Notes: generated by a model from the letters alone, not told the origin. A stretch of 64,000 nucleotides of DNA from Clostridiales bacterium (GCA_022009995.1 CP091734.1:496001-560000), one strand, 5' to 3'. Shown: positions 18,699-29,424, counted from the stretch's first letter. Program-made: numbers and translations.

Positions 18699-19261
18699 AT
18701 CTTTACAATCTCCTTACAGTTTTTTACGATATCGCCTTTCATCATAAAAGAGCCGCCGACGGCGTACACCTTATCGAAATCAAGATATTCTTTCAAATTG
18801 CTCAAATCCACACCGCCCGTCGGTATAAATCTGACCTGCGGGAACGGCGCCGACAATGCTTTCATCGCTTTCAGACCGCCATATACGCCCGCCGGGAAAA
18901 ACTTAACGACGTTCAGTCCGTACGAGAGCGCGCGCATAATCTCGGTGGGAGTCACACACCCCGGATAATACGGAATCTTCTCGTCTGTACAATAGCGAGC
19001 CACTTCGTTGGAAAACCCCGGGGACACGATGAACTTTGCGCCCGCCTGTACCGCGCTTTTTGCCTGCTCGGCGTTGATAACCGTACCCGCGCCGATATTC
19101 ATATCTTCAAAGGCTTTCGTGCCGATTGCGATTGCTTCTTTCGCGCACGCCGTACGGAAGGTGATTTCCGCACAGTTTATGCCGCCTTCTCTCAATTTCG
19201 AGAGAATTTCTATCGTTTCTTTTTCGTCGTTTATGACGACAACGGGAATTACTTGTTTCAT
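18686..19261 (-). CDS. eda: KDPG/KHG aldolase
   Basis: 2-dehydro-3-deoxy-6-phosphogluconate aldolase, 191 residues, splitting KDPG to pyruvate and glyceraldehyde-3-phosphate. Class I signatures are visible: AEITFRT with the catalytic Glu, AGAKFIVSPG, and NVVKFFPAG with the Schiff-base Lys; GGV near FIPTGGVDLSNL binds phosphate. ATG 19261 follows GGAGTG; the frame is intact. It overlaps kdgK and begins one base after the SDR gene ends. Confidence 0.93.
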   Translation of the reverse strand: MKQVIPVVVINDEKETIEILSKLREGGINCAEITFRTACAKEAIAIGTKAFEDMNIGAGTVINAEQAKSAVQAGAKFIVSPGFSNEVARYCTDEKIPYYPGCVTPTEIMRALSYGLNVVKFFPAGVYGGLKAMKALSAPFPQVRFIPTGGVDLSNLKEYLDFDKVYAVGGSFMMKGDIVKNCKEIVKICEL

Positions 19262-19262
19262 A

Positions 19263-20092
19263 TTACACTCCGCTGTATGCCGAGAATCCGCCGTCAACGG
19301 GGATAACCGCACCCGTTACGAATCCGCTTGCTTTGTCGTCGGCAAGCCACAACAGACAACCGATAAGGTCTCTTATTTCGCCGAATTTTTTCATCGGCGT
19401 TGCGTTCAGAATCTTGCCCGTTCTTGCCGTCGGCGTGCCATCCGCATTGAACAAAAGCGTCCTGTTCTGATTTGTCACGAAAAATCCCGGCGCGATTGCG
19501 TTGCAACGAATATTACACGGCGCAAAATGCACGGAAAGCCATTCGGTAAAATTGGATACGCCCGCTTTCGCCGCGCTGTATGCAGGGATTTTGGTGAGCG
19601 GTCTGAACGCGTTCATCGACGAAATATTGATGATGTTCCCGCCTGTTTTGACCATGTCTTTTGCAAACACCTGCGTCACAAGAAACGCCGACGTAATATT
19701 AAGGTCAAACACGAATTTAAGCCCGCTTTCTTCAAGGGCGAAAAAGTCTTTCGCGCCTTCAAGATCCGCCGTCATAACTTCGTTGTCGGTGGTCGCTTTG
19801 GGATTATTTCCGCCTGCGCCGTTGATAAGGAAGTTGACTTGTCCGAACTTTTTGACAACTTCTTCTTTGGCTTTTTGATTTCGTCTTTGTCAAGGCAGTT
19901 GCACCTGACGGCAAACGCGTTTTCGCCAATCTCGTCCGCGACTTTTTTCGCCGCGTCGAAGTTTACGTCCAGAAGCGCAACTTTTGCGCCGCACTCCGCA
20001 AGCGCACGGGCAAATTCCGAGCAAATCACGCCGCCCGCGCCCGTAATTGCAACAATTTTGTCACTTAAATCAACTTTGAAAGGAACTTTCAT
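19263..20092 (-). CDS. SDR-family oxidoreductase, probable fructuronate reductase (frameshifted)
   Basis: Short-chain dehydrogenase of about 276 residues with TGAGGVICSEFARALAECGAKVALLD for cofactor binding, NIINISSMNAF, and the catalytic YSAAK within IPAYSAAKAGVSNF. One break lies near 19865. The canonical long-chain mannonate oxidoreductase (UxuB) is absent from the operon, and SDR enzymes between uxuA and eda are known to take the D-fructuronate to D-mannonate step in some Firmicutes, so that role is likely here. The start at 20092 overlaps the uxuA stop by four bases. Confidence 0.82.
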
Positions 20093-21135
20093 TTTTTCTC
20101 TCCTTTTATATCCTTTTCAACCGCCTCGAACAGTCCCGTGAGATAACACGCGCCCATCGCTCTGTCAAACAGTCCGTATCCGGGCTTTGCGTCTTCGCCC
20201 CACACGTTTCTGCCGTGGTCGGGACGAACGTATCCGTCAAACCCGTTTTCGACAAGCGCCTTGACTATCGCGTACACGTCGACGTTTCCGCAGTCGGTCT
20301 GATGTCCGTTTTCGTAAAAATTTATTTCTCCGTCGTATCTCAACTGACGAAGGTGCGCGAAATAAATCCTGTTTGCATATTTTGCCGCCATTTTCGGAAG
20401 ATCGTTGAACCTGCCCGCACCCAGACTTCCCGTGCAGAACGTTATTCCGTTGTGCTTATTCGGTACCGCCTTAAACAACTTATCGTAGTCTTCTTCTTTG
20501 CAAATAATTCTGGGCAAACCGAACATATCCCACGGCGGATCGTCGGGATGTATCGCCATATCGACGCCCGCTTCGTCGCAGGCAGGCATAATCGCATTCA
20601 GAAAATACACAAGGTTTTCAAACAGTTTCTCGTGCGTGATTCCCTTGTATTCGTCCAGAAGTTTATTGAGTTCTATCAATGAATAACTTTCGTCCCAGCC
20701 CGGCAAATGCAGGTTTTTGGGATCGAGCGCAAGCAGTTTTTCGTGATCGTAAGCAAGCGACGTCGAGCCGTCTTTATGCTTGAAATAAAGGTCTGTCCTT
20801 AGCCAGTCGAAAACGGGCATAAAATTATAACAAATGCACCTGACGCCGACTTTCCCGCAGTTGATGATATTTTGCTTGTACGCTTCGATATACTTGTCTC
20901 TCGTAGGTTTGCCGAGTTTTATGTCTTCGTGCACGGGGACGGACTCGATAACTTCCATATCAAGCCCCGCGTCGTTTGCAAGATTTTTGAGCCTTTCAAG
21001 TTTTTCTTCTTTCCAGACTTCTCCGACGGGCGTGTCGTAAACGGCGGTCACAACCCCGCTCATTCCCTGTATTTGTTTTATGTAATTCAGCGGTATGCAA
21101 TCGTTTTCTCCATACCAGCGGAAGGTCATTTTCAC
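20089..21135 (-). CDS. uxuA: D-mannonate dehydratase
   Basis: Converts D-mannonate to 2-keto-3-deoxygluconate. 348 residues, the normal length, starting MKMTFRWYGENDCIPLNYIKQ. Family marks include CYNFMPVFDW, IHPDDPPWDMFGLPRI, ITFCTGSLGA, and YVRPDHGRNVWGE near the end. The GTG at 21135 is chosen over the ATG two codons later because GGAGG lies ten bases before it and its TG is shared with the restored uxaC stop TGA. Frame intact. Confidence 0.94.
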   Translation of the reverse strand: MKMTFRWYGENDCIPLNYIKQIQGMSGVVTAVYDTPVGEVWKEEKLERLKNLANDAGLDMEVIESVPVHEDIKLGKPTRDKYIEAYKQNIINCGKVGVRCICYNFMPVFDWLRTDLYFKHKDGSTSLAYDHEKLLALDPKNLHLPGWDESYSLIELNKLLDEYKGITHEKLFENLVYFLNAIMPACDEAGVDMAIHPDDPPWDMFGLPRIICKEEDYDKLFKAVPNKHNGITFCTGSLGAGRFNDLPKMAAKYANRIYFAHLRQLRYDGEINFYENGHQTDCGNVDVYAIVKALVENGFDGYVRPDHGRNVWGEDAKPGYGLFDRAMGACYLTGLFEAVEKDIKGEKK

Positions 21136-22322
21136 AGTCCCAAAACCTCCTTTACGTTGTTGTATGCAATATCTTTGCAAGCGCAAGCGCAGACTTTTCG
21201 TCATACTCGCCCTGGTCGATCTTATCTGCGATAAACGATGAAAGTATCCTTCGGTAAAAATCAAATCGCACGTACGAACTGAACGATCTGCTGTCGGTAA
21301 GCATGCCGAGATTCGTGCCGAGAACCGCATATTCCGACACGGTTTCAAGTTGTCTTTTTATGCCCGATACGGTGTCGTTAAACCACCACGCCGCACCGAC
21401 AATAACGTTGGGAAATGCGCCTGAAATCGCACAAACCGCCCTTAAACATTCGTCGTTGAGCGGATAAAGTATGATTTGGCAAATCCCCAAGTTTTGTGTA
21501 CATTTTGTCAAGAAGTCGTGCAAGGGCGTCTGTATCAACGTTTGCCCTGAAAACGTCAAACCCGCTGTCTTTCCCTATTTTGTTAAACGCCGCGGTGTTG
21601 ACGTTTCGGAAAGTGCCGAAATGCAGCTGCAAAACGACTCCCTTTTCAAAGCATTTTTCAATCAGCCATTCGATATTTTGCGTGTCGGAAAAATCATCGA
21701 ATCCGTGGTCTGCGATTTTGCAGCCTTTGGAAACGAAATAATCCAATCTCTTTTCAAGTTGCACCTTGTCGACGCCTTCCGAAAAACATCTGTCGGGACG
21801 GAACGTCGGGCGCACCTTCACCCCGTTTATGTCGCCGTGGCAAGATAAATCGGAAAACGGATCGTCGGTGGTTGCGATATACTCCACCCTGAATTTTTCA
21901 AGCAGTTTTTGCACGCTGAGCCCTTGCAGAATTTCGTTTGCTTTTTCGTAAATACGGCTTGCGCTGTCTTCGTTCAAAGGCTCCGTAATGCCGAAAATTT
22001 GTTTAAGCTCCATATGCGTCCAGTAATAAAGCGGATTGCCGAAAAGTTTTGGCATAATCTTTGCGTATTTCAAAAACTTTTCTTCGTAAGAGCGGTCGCC
22101 CGTGATATAACTTTCGTCAATGCCTGAAAGACGCATCGCGCGCCACTTGTAATGGTCGCCCGAAAGCCACAGTTCCCCTATGTCGGAAAACTTCTTGTCG
22201 TTTTTAATATCCGCTTCGTTGAGATGACAGTGATAGTCGATAATCGGCAAATCCGCAATGCTTTTGTAAATTCCTCGCGCGGTGTCGCCGGTCAGCAAAA
22301 GATTTTCATCAAAAAATCCCAT
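21132..22322 (-). CDS. uxaC: Glucuronate isomerase (two frameshifts)
   Basis: Isomerises D-glucuronate to D-fructuronate, the first step of the pathway. Recognised by LPIIDYHCHLNEADI, WLSGDHYKWRAMRLSGI, GNPLYYWTHMELKQIFGI, YIATTDDP, VGAAWWFNDT and LGMLTDSRSFSSYVRFDFYRRIL. Breaks lie near 21490 and 21165; the second restores LAKDIAYNNVKEVLGL and a TGA overlapping the uxuA GTG. At about 396 residues it is shorter than the common 470, the loss being in the middle helical part. It is the first gene of the minus-strand operon that runs to 11996. Confidence 0.93.
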
Positions 22323-22344
22323 TTTCCTTTCTCCTTATTAAAAT

Positions 22345-22373
22345 ATTTTATCACACAACTTTTGCATAGTAAA
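22345..22373 (-). promoter_or_regulatory. Probable promoter of the uronate operon
   Basis: Minus-strand TTTACT (22368-22373), 17-base spacer, TAAAAT (22345-22350), followed by AAGGAGAAAGG before the uxaC ATG. The divergent AraC gene starts 108 bases away, so the regulator probably binds here. Confidence 0.5.
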
Positions 22374-22429
22374 TTTTATTTTTTGCTTTTTTACTTGCAT
22401 ATCTTGCGGTTTTGGAGTATTGTTATGGT

Positions 22430-23287
22430 ATGAGCGGAACAAAATACGAAAATCAACAAATGAGCAACTCGACTTACGAGGTGCATCACAAAAAAGACAA
22501 GGATTTCAAAACGGTGGAAATGCATTCTCACGATTTTTCGGAAATCTATTTCTTTTTGCAGGGTTCTGCGTCGTACATCGTGGAAGATTGCAAGTATTCC
22601 CTGCGCCCGGGCGACGTGCTGTTGATTCCGCCCAACAAACTTCATCAGCTTGACATCAAAGACTCCGCAATGACGTACGAACGCTTTGTCGTGTGGCTCA
22701 ATCAACGATATTTGAAACGCATCTCAACCGCAAAAACCGACCTGAACACCTGTTTTTTGCAGGCGCACGAACACAACGCTTTTCTTATCCGCAACAGTGC
22801 GGTTTCGGACAAAATCCGCCATATTCTGGACGGTTTTTCCGTTTCACAATCCGGCGACTTCGGCGCGGACATCGAAAACGAAGAGCGCATAAAGGCTTTG
22901 CTTGTGTTGCTGGGACAGTATTTCTTGCAAAACCGCGACGATTTCACCATATTGGGAAAAGCAAATCCCTGCGTGACAAAAGCCATTGATTATATTTCCG
23001 AACATATCTCGCAAGATCTTTCCCTGGACGCAATCGCGTCTGCGTTGTTCGTGGACAAATACTACTTCGCGCACATTTTCAAGGAATACACCAACACTTC
23101 CCCCCACCGATATATCCTTAAAAAACGGCTGGTCTTATCAAAACAATTTATCGAAGAAGGCTTCCCGATAACCGAAGTGTTTGCAAAATGCGGTTTCTCG
23201 GATTATACACACTTTTTCCGCGCGTTCAAAAACGAGTTCGGCATAACGCCGAAGCAATTTTACGCGTCGATAAATTTGCAACCTTAA
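22430..23287 (+). CDS. AraC-family transcriptional regulator
   Basis: A 285-residue regulator with an N-terminal cupin-type ligand domain (HSHDFSEIYFFLQGSASYIVEDCKYSLRPGDVLLIPP) and two C-terminal helix-turn-helix motifs (LSLDAIASALFVDKYYFAHIFK and ITEVFAKCGFSDYTHFFRAFK, ending GITPKQFY). It is divergent from uxaC, so it most likely controls the uronate operon in response to a sugar acid. GGAG lies 12 bases before the ATG at 22430. Frame intact. Confidence 0.9.
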   Translation: MSGTKYENQQMSNSTYEVHHKKDKDFKTVEMHSHDFSEIYFFLQGSASYIVEDCKYSLRPGDVLLIPPNKLHQLDIKDSAMTYERFVVWLNQRYLKRISTAKTDLNTCFLQAHEHNAFLIRNSAVSDKIRHILDGFSVSQSGDFGADIENEERIKALLVLLGQYFLQNRDDFTILGKANPCVTKAIDYISEHISQDLSLDAIASALFVDKYYFAHIFKEYTNTSPHRYILKKRLVLSKQFIEEGFPITEVFAKCGFSDYTHFFRAFKNEFGITPKQFYASINLQP

Positions 23288-23302
23288 TTGAAAATTTGCA
23301 AT

Positions 23303-23329
23303 AAAAAACAGCCCGCCCGGGCTGTTTTT
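23303..23329. terminator. Bidirectional terminator between convergent genes
   Basis: AAAACAGCCCG and CGGGCTGTTTTT pair, with A and T runs on both sides, between the AraC gene and the minus-strand oxidoreductase. Confidence 0.88.
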
Positions 23330-23358
23330 ACGGTTTTTTCCTGAATACGATTTTTCTT

Positions 23359-24318
23359 TTATATTTCAACGAGTTTTCCGTCGCTTGCATACGCGGAAAG
23401 GACTTCCTTCACGCATTTTGCCGCTTCGCTGCCGTCAATCGGAAATTTTTCTTTTTTCGCGACGCAATCGTAAAAATGACCGATAAGTTTCTCGTGTCCG
23501 TTGCCGTAGGCGCGTTTCCCGTTCCATTCGATTTCGTTTTCGATATCGGCGACGTCGCCGTTGATAAGCACCTTGTCGGGATAAAGCGTAACGATATCGC
23601 CGCCTGCAATGAAACGTATTTCGACCGGTAAATCGGTTTTTGCGGTATTAGTGGCAAAAAACTCAAAATCCGTGTCGCCTTTGAACAGCGCGACGGCGGT
23701 GTCTTCCACCTCGATGACGTCTTTAAGCGAATAATTGTACGTGTTGGCGAGGACGCTCGTCGGCTCACCGCAAATCCATTGCATCAGATCAAGCGTATGT
23801 ATTGCCTGATTGATAAGCACTCCGCCGCCTTCGGTTTCTTTTTTGCCCCGCCATTCTCCCGACGCATAATACGCCTTGTCGCGATGCCACAACACGTTGC
23901 CGAAAGCGAAATCGATTTTTTTGTTTTGAAAATACCTTTTGACAAATTGACTGGATTTATTAAATCTGTTTTGCAGGCATACGCCGAGCATCGCCTCGGA
24001 CTTATTCTCCGCGTCGATAATCCGCGCGACGTCTTCTTTCCTTATGCACAGCGGTTTTTCGCATAAAACGTTCACGTTTCTTTCAAGCGCGTATATCGTC
24101 ATATCGGCGTGCAGATAGTGCGGCGTGCAAATATGCACGACGTCGATTTGCTCTTCATCCAGCATCTTCTTGTAGTCGAAATATTTTTTGACGTTGTCGT
24201 AGCCGTTCAACTTCGCCGCATCTATGTCGCAAAGTGCAACTATGTCTTCACCCTGTCTTTTCAAAACGTCGTAATGAACCTTTCCGATAACGCCCAGCCC
24301 TATAATTGCCGCTTTCAT
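23359..24318 (-). CDS. Gfo/Idh/MocA family oxidoreductase
   Basis: Intact 319-residue NAD(P)-dependent oxidoreductase with GLGVIGKVH at the N-terminus, VHICTPHYLHADM, CEKPLCI and NQAIHTLDLMQWICG. ATG 24318 follows AAGGAGAAAAA. A second member of the family present in the uronate operon, but transcribed separately and convergent with the AraC gene. The substrate is unknown; likely a sugar or sugar acid. Confidence 0.88.
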   Translation of the reverse strand: MKAAIIGLGVIGKVHYDVLKRQGEDIVALCDIDAAKLNGYDNVKKYFDYKKMLDEEQIDVVHICTPHYLHADMTIYALERNVNVLCEKPLCIRKEDVARIIDAENKSEAMLGVCLQNRFNKSSQFVKRYFQNKKIDFAFGNVLWHRDKAYYASGEWRGKKETEGGGVLINQAIHTLDLMQWICGEPTSVLANTYNYSLKDVIEVEDTAVALFKGDTDFEFFATNTAKTDLPVEIRFIAGGDIVTLYPDKVLINGDVADIENEIEWNGKRAYGNGHEKLIGHFYDCVAKKEKFPIDGSEAAKCVKEVLSAYASDGKLVEI

Positions 24319-24389
24319 TTTTTCTCCTTTTTTGCAACGATAGAATATCACCATTTCGCCCCAAAGTCAACAACCGAATATCGGAAGAC

Positions 24390-25174
24390 TTAACCGGCGT
24401 CCGCGTCGCTTTGTTCGCTCACCGTGCACTCGTCGCCACGGCAAAACGTTTTACTTATCATTTTGTCATTTATGAACATCATAAGCCTGCCTATGCCGAC
24501 AAACAGCAACATTCCCGCCATAAGCACGATGAACATCAGAAAATACGCAAGCGGATAATTGACGTCGCCTTTTGAGAATATCGACCATATAAATTCGGGA
24601 CGATAAAACGGATAAGGATAAAAGTGCATTCCCACCGCGCCCCGGATTATGGAAAAGAGCGAATACACAAACGGATATATCGCAAACGCCCATACCGTCT
24701 TATGATTCGTGCGCCTGTCCGTGAACGGGAAAAACCACAGTATCAGCATAATCGGCGGGATAATCATATGGAAATACACCTGAATGAAACTGCTCATCGC
24801 GTGGTAGGAATCGCCCCACTTGAACGGCGGAGTAAATCCCATGGGAATACCCGCGGTGTATACGAGCCCGGTAACAAGGATATACGTCGTTGCCATTGCG
24901 CCGACAAGCGGATTGTACGCAACCTTCTTTGCCCCCTCGACGCCGAGAGACGCAAGCCCCGCGCAAATAAGATACACGTATACGAACACGTTGGATTGAA
25001 TTGTGAAGAAAGACAGGATATTAAATTTCCGTAATCTACGGGGCTGAATTTTTCGTCATATTCGAACTTGTAACAGCACAGCCTGTGTATGATAATCAGA
25101 AAACCGAACACGCCGAGAATCATCAGAAAGATTCCGAACGCCTTGTTTTTTGCGAGTTTGCTTTCTTTGTGCAT
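24390..25174 (-). CDS. Pr6Pr-like integral membrane protein (frameshifted)
   Basis: About 261 residues with six or more hydrophobic segments. The order of motifs (FFTIQSNVFVYVYLI, then TGLVYTAG, then HMIIPPIMLILWFFPF, then FAIYPFVYSLFSIIRGA, then YPYPFYRP) fits the Pr6Pr / FAR-17a-like family of unknown function. One break near 25025 joins DYGN to FNILSFFTIQSN. The ATG at 25174 follows a GGGGG-type ribosome binding site. The C-terminal 20 residues are acidic. No functional context in the neighbours. Confidence 0.72.
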
Positions 25175-25418
25175 AATGCCCCCTTGCCTTTCCCGAAACG
25201 ATATCGCGAAAACGCGCGACTTGTTATCAAACACTCCACGATTGTTTTTCGTTTGTTAAAATATCGCCCCCAAGACGAAAATCTTCGCGCGTATATTATA
25301 AATTATAAATCGGCACCCTTTCCGTTTGTCAACGAGCTTATGAAAAATTTTCTGTTTTTGTTGTATGCCAGAAAAAAACAAACAGTTTTATGACATCGGC
25401 ACGCCGAACAACGCAATG

Positions 25419-25448
25419 AAAAAGGCTTGCCGCGTGGCAAGCCTTTTT
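25419..25448 (-). terminator. Intrinsic terminator of the metallophosphoesterase operon
   Basis: AAAAAGGCTTGCC and GGCAAGCCTTTTT form a 13-bp stem with a GCG-type loop. Confidence 0.9.
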
Positions 25449-25470
25449 GTAGTCTGGAATTGCGGAAACG

Positions 25471-26891
25471 TTATTTCTTCCTTTCGGGTTTTTCGGGAGT
25501 CACGTTGTAGTCCTTATAGTAGTTCTTGGGGGCGCATTCAAAGGAGTTATCGGCTTTCAGTAAGATTTGCGTGCAGCCGCGTTGTGCGTGATCCCTGACG
25601 CTGACGTAGGCGAGATAGTCGATGGACATGCCGTACGTCAAGCGAATGGAGCGGGTTGCGCCCTTCGGCGTGTAGTTTACGGAGAAGTTGTTGTAGTGGT
25701 CGTGACCGCAGAAGACGCCCTGCATATCGTTTTCAAGCCCTGCCTCGAACAGTTCGTCCGTACGCATTCCGCAGAAGACGCCGTAGGTGCGCTGACCGTT
25801 TTTCTTCCCGTCGGACTCGCCCTTGGTGCCGTAGATAAACTCTGTCGTGCCGCGGTCGGACTCAAATATCTCGCCGGCTTTCGGTTTTCCGTCATCGCCG
25901 ATTTTGTCGATTACGTTCGCCCAGGCGTCGCGGTATTCGCGCAGCGGAATGTGGAAGAACACAAGGTTGTTGACGGGTTTATTGTCGTTTGCCGCTTTAA
26001 GTTTTTGAATTTCTCTCACATACCAATCGACCTGGCACTGGTGGATATTGTCGTATTTCCACGCCGCGCCGAAGTAGTCGCCGTCGATGTAGCTGTGGCT
26101 GTCGAACGTTACGAGCGCCTGATTGATGCTGCCGTCCGAATTTTTGACCACGAACATATTGTTGCCGAAGCCCATTGCGTCGTCGCCGATATAGTCCTTT
26201 TCGTCGCAAACGCCCGCGTCGAACAAGCAGTACTTAAAGTTTCTTTCCTTATAATAGTTGCAGATATCCACGCGCGAATAACGGCTGTAATACTCGGTGT
26301 CGTGGTTGCCGAACGCGAACGTCCAGTACACGCCGAGGGTTTCCATCATTTCCGCGAAAATCATCGTGGCGTTTGTTATTGAACGTGCCCGACTGGAAAG
26401 GTACGGGGTACGCGATGTCGCCCGTGACCACGACAAAGTCGGGTTTTTCCTTTTGTATCATCGTCGCGACGGCGTTCATTGCCCACGCGTCCTTTTTGTG
26501 CGAAAACGCGCCGCCGCCGATATGGACGTCGGTGAACTGCAACACCTTGAACTCGCGCCCGTCCTTATTTTCAAACACGTAATAGCCGAGTTCCTTGTCG
26601 AAAGTAGGCACAATCTGCTTGTGCTCCTCGGTATATTCGACTTTGTCAAAGCTCTGCCCTTGCTTGATAAGCGACTTCGTGCCGACAGCCGAACTTATCG
26701 CGCAACCGCCAAAGAATATCGCAAGGACAAGCACGACGCTTGCCGTGATAATCAGCGCTTTTATCGTACGCTTTCTTTTCTTCGGGCGAAAGGACCTTTT
26801 TCTCTTTCTTTCTCTTTTCACGCGTGCCGAATTCGGTTGTTTCCACGCTGAAAGAAACGTCGTTCGTTTCGTCGAATTTCTTCTTTCTCAT
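25471..26891 (-). CDS. Calcineurin-like metallophosphoesterase, membrane-anchored (two frameshifts)
   Basis: About 473 residues: a highly charged N-terminal cytoplasmic stretch, one membrane span (TIKALIITASVVLVLAIFFGGC), then an extracytoplasmic phosphoesterase domain. Metal-site motifs appear in order: FTDVHIGG, VVTGDIAY, FAFGNHDTE, FFHIPL and VFCGHDHYNN. Breaks lie near 26785 and 26390. ATG 26891 follows GAGGTGA. It is the last gene of an operon with an MFS transporter and a CDF metal exporter, nine bases after the CDF stop. Substrate unknown. Confidence 0.85.
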
Positions 26892-26900
26892 ATCTTCACC

Positions 26901-27760
26901 TCAGTTATTTTGTTCTTCGGCGTTTTCGCCGTTATTTTCAATGATAAATTTAATTTCCGCGCCTGTTTTTTCGCGAACTTTTCGGGAAATGTCGGAAAAT
27001 ACGTTTTCGTCGCCGTTTTTCACGATAACGACGCCCGCTTTCGAGCCGTATCCGTAGTCGTGCAAGTCGGTTTTCAGGACGGTAACGCCCGCCTTTTCGC
27101 ACTCTGTGAAGATTGCTTCCTTCTCTTTCGCCGCGCCGTCGCCCAGAACGACCGATTTCACGTTTTCGGCAACCGCCTTTATCGCAAATACGATAACCGC
27201 AATGCTTATGACGATGCCGACAATCGCGTCCGCGGCGTAGTCAACGCGAGCAGACACCGCAAACGACACCACCGAAGTCACCGTTATGCCGACGTCCATA
27301 AAACTGTCAATCGCCAAGGCTTTGAGCGCAGGCGACTTCATCTTCTTGTCGGCAAAATAGTAGGTAAGCCCCAGTCCGAGTTTACCGGCACGGTCACCGA
27401 TATCAATATGCAACTTTTTACACCGAACCATACCGGCTCGGGCATCGCCATGCGGTTAAGCGACCTTATCAGAAACAGCCCGCCGACCACGACCGAAGTC
27501 GCCGCGACGATAAACCCCGCAAGATACTCCGTCCTGCCGTAGCCGTACGGCGCCTTTTCGCTGCGCGGGATAAGAAGCGTGCAAAACGCTACCCCTGCCA
27601 CTATCGCCGTCAAAATGTCAAAAAAGTTGTTGATCGCGTCCAGCATTATGCAAAGACTGTTGCTTGAAAGCCCGACGTACATTTTGATGAGCGCAAGCGC
27701 GACGTTTACCACCACGCCGATTGCAACGATTATCAACGATTTCTTAACGCGCTGTTTCAT
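26901..27760 (-). CDS. Cation diffusion facilitator family metal exporter (frameshifted)
   Basis: About 286 residues, six membrane spans and a cytoplasmic ferredoxin-like domain. Metal-site motifs are LDAINNFFDILT in span 2 and AIDSFMDVGIT in span 5, a D-rich pattern without the usual His, which hints at Mn or Fe rather than Zn specificity (inference). YGYGRTEYLAGFIV between spans is typical. One break near 27395. Starts three bases after the MFS gene ends. Confidence 0.82.
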
Positions 27761-27763
27761 TTT

Positions 27764-29024
27764 TTACGATATTTGCTCCGCCGCGACTTTGTGTTTTGCG
27801 GTGACTTTGTTCGTGATTTCGCTTACGATAAGCAGCGCCGCCGCAAACGCAAGCAGTAAGTACGGCATGAACAAAAAACCACCCTTTTGCGCGACGAATC
27901 CGAACGTGAGCTGCACCGCCCAGCCGATTGCGTAAGAGCCGCCCATCTGTATTCCCGTAATGTCCGCGGAATACTTCGTGCCGAACCTGAACGGTACTGC
28001 GTGTATCGTCGACGGGAACACCGGACCAAAGCCCGTGCCGATGAGCAGAAGCCCCACAAGCGAGTATTTCCCGATGGGCAACGCAAACACTATCATTCCG
28101 ATTGTCATGACGATAATTCCCAACCGAATAAGGACTTTATCGTCAAATTTATAAGAGATAAACCCGCTGATTACCCTTCCTGCCATAATTCCGCCGAAAT
28201 ACAGCGACACCCAGCGAGCGGCGTCTGCGGGCGATACGCCCTTTGTGTTGACGGCGTAGCTTGCGCCCCACGTGCCGATCAGAAATTCCATCGAAGTGTA
28301 AATGCCAAGCGACAAAACCGCCCACGCCACGCCTTTGATTTTCAATATTTCAAAAATTGCAGGCTTCTTCTTTTTCGGCTTTTCGCCGTCTTCTTCCGCC
28401 TGTTCTTTCGTCGTATTTTCGTTTTCTTCTTCGCCTTCGTCGGGCGCCGCCCCGTCAAGCGTTTCAACCGTCACGGAGTGTTCGTACTTCTTAAAAAGCG
28501 GCAACGAAAAAAGCGAAGCCGCGAATATCGCGAACTGTATGCACGACACGCATCTGTATCCGCCGCGCCAGTTGTTGTTCTGGTCCAGAAACGCGCCCAT
28601 AATTATCGGGCTTAACGTAACTCCCACGCCCCAGAACGCGTGCAACCAGTTCATATGCCGCGCCTTATAATGCGTCGAAACGTAGTTGTTGAGCCCCGTG
28701 TCGATTGCGCCCGCGCCAAACCCCATAAGTATGGAACCGCAAATCGCCATCGCGATATGCACCGAAACCGATGACAAGCATGCCGACGGCGGTAAGCAAA
28801 ATCGACACCACCGTTACTTTGCCCGTACCGAATTTTCTGATCAGCGGCCCCGCAATAAAACTTACGCCGCCCGAGCCGACCGCGGTGATTATCATATATA
28901 TGCTTGCGAAACTTTCGTTCACGTTGAAGTCAACGTGCATGACCGGCCACGCCGCTCCGAAAAGCGAATCGGGAAGCCCCAGCGATATGAAAATAAGATA
29001 AATTAACGCAAGCAATAAAAACAT
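27764..29024 (-). CDS. MFS transporter (frameshifted)
   Basis: About 420 residues with 12 spans and a long acidic, Glu/Lys-rich central loop (residues about 205-245). The N-terminal GLPDSLFGAAWPVMH and the later ADITGIQMGGSYAIGWAVQ fit the sugar-type MFS of the FucP-like group. One break lies near 28765. The ATG at 29024 has no close ribosome binding site; GAGGA is 17 bases upstream, so the true start may be a few codons earlier. First gene of the MFS-CDF-phosphoesterase operon. Confidence 0.8.
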
Positions 29025-29056
29025 ACGGTCGATTTTGAATCCTCTTACATCTGTCT

Positions 29057-29085
29057 ATTATAATATGCAATTACAAAAAAGGCAA
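29057..29085 (-). promoter_or_regulatory. Promoter of the MFS operon
   Basis: Minus-strand TTGCCT (29080-29085), 17-base spacer, TATAAT (29057-29062). Confidence 0.65.
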
Positions 29086-29115
29086 CTTTATTGCCCGCAC
29101 GCGCCAAAAGAAAAA

Positions 29116-29136
29116 GAGCGCCCTCTTTGGACGCCC
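29116..29136 (-). terminator. Intrinsic terminator downstream of the metal ATPase
   Basis: On the minus strand GGGCGTCC and GGGCGCTC pair (with two G:T) around AAAGA and are followed by TTTTTCT. Confidence 0.6.
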
Positions 29137-29252
29137 CTTCTCAATAATGGGAGAAAATTATGTTATGAAACTTTATGGCTTAATCATAACCGCGCAAGTT
29201 AAAGATTACTTTAATCCGAAGTTAAGATTTAGTTAAAAAATAAACTTCTCAT

Positions 29253-29356
29253 AAAAAGTCAGAATCTTCACTTTCCATAAAACGACGAGAATTTGTATAT
29301 TATTTCATTCCCTAAAAAGTCAGAATCTTCACTCTCCCTAAAACGGCGAAAATTTG
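29253..29356. repeat. Two direct repeats of 43 bases, 61-base period
   Basis: 29253-29295 and 29314-29356 both begin AAAAAGTCAGAATCTTCACT and end AATTTG with four mismatches. The interval 29140-29464 has no coding potential. Confidence 0.8.
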
Positions 29357-29384
29357 ATGGATTTTTGACGTTTCTTACGAGGTT

Positions 29385-29424
29385 CTGAAAATCCTAGTGT
29401 ACTAATGCGTACACGGATTTTCAG
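29385..29424. repeat. Long hairpin after the metal ATPase gene
   Basis: CTGAAAATCC and GGATTTTCAG pair perfectly, continued inward by GTGTAC/GTACAC with a TA bulge and the loop TAATGC. No T run follows, so it is not a classical terminator. Confidence 0.75.
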
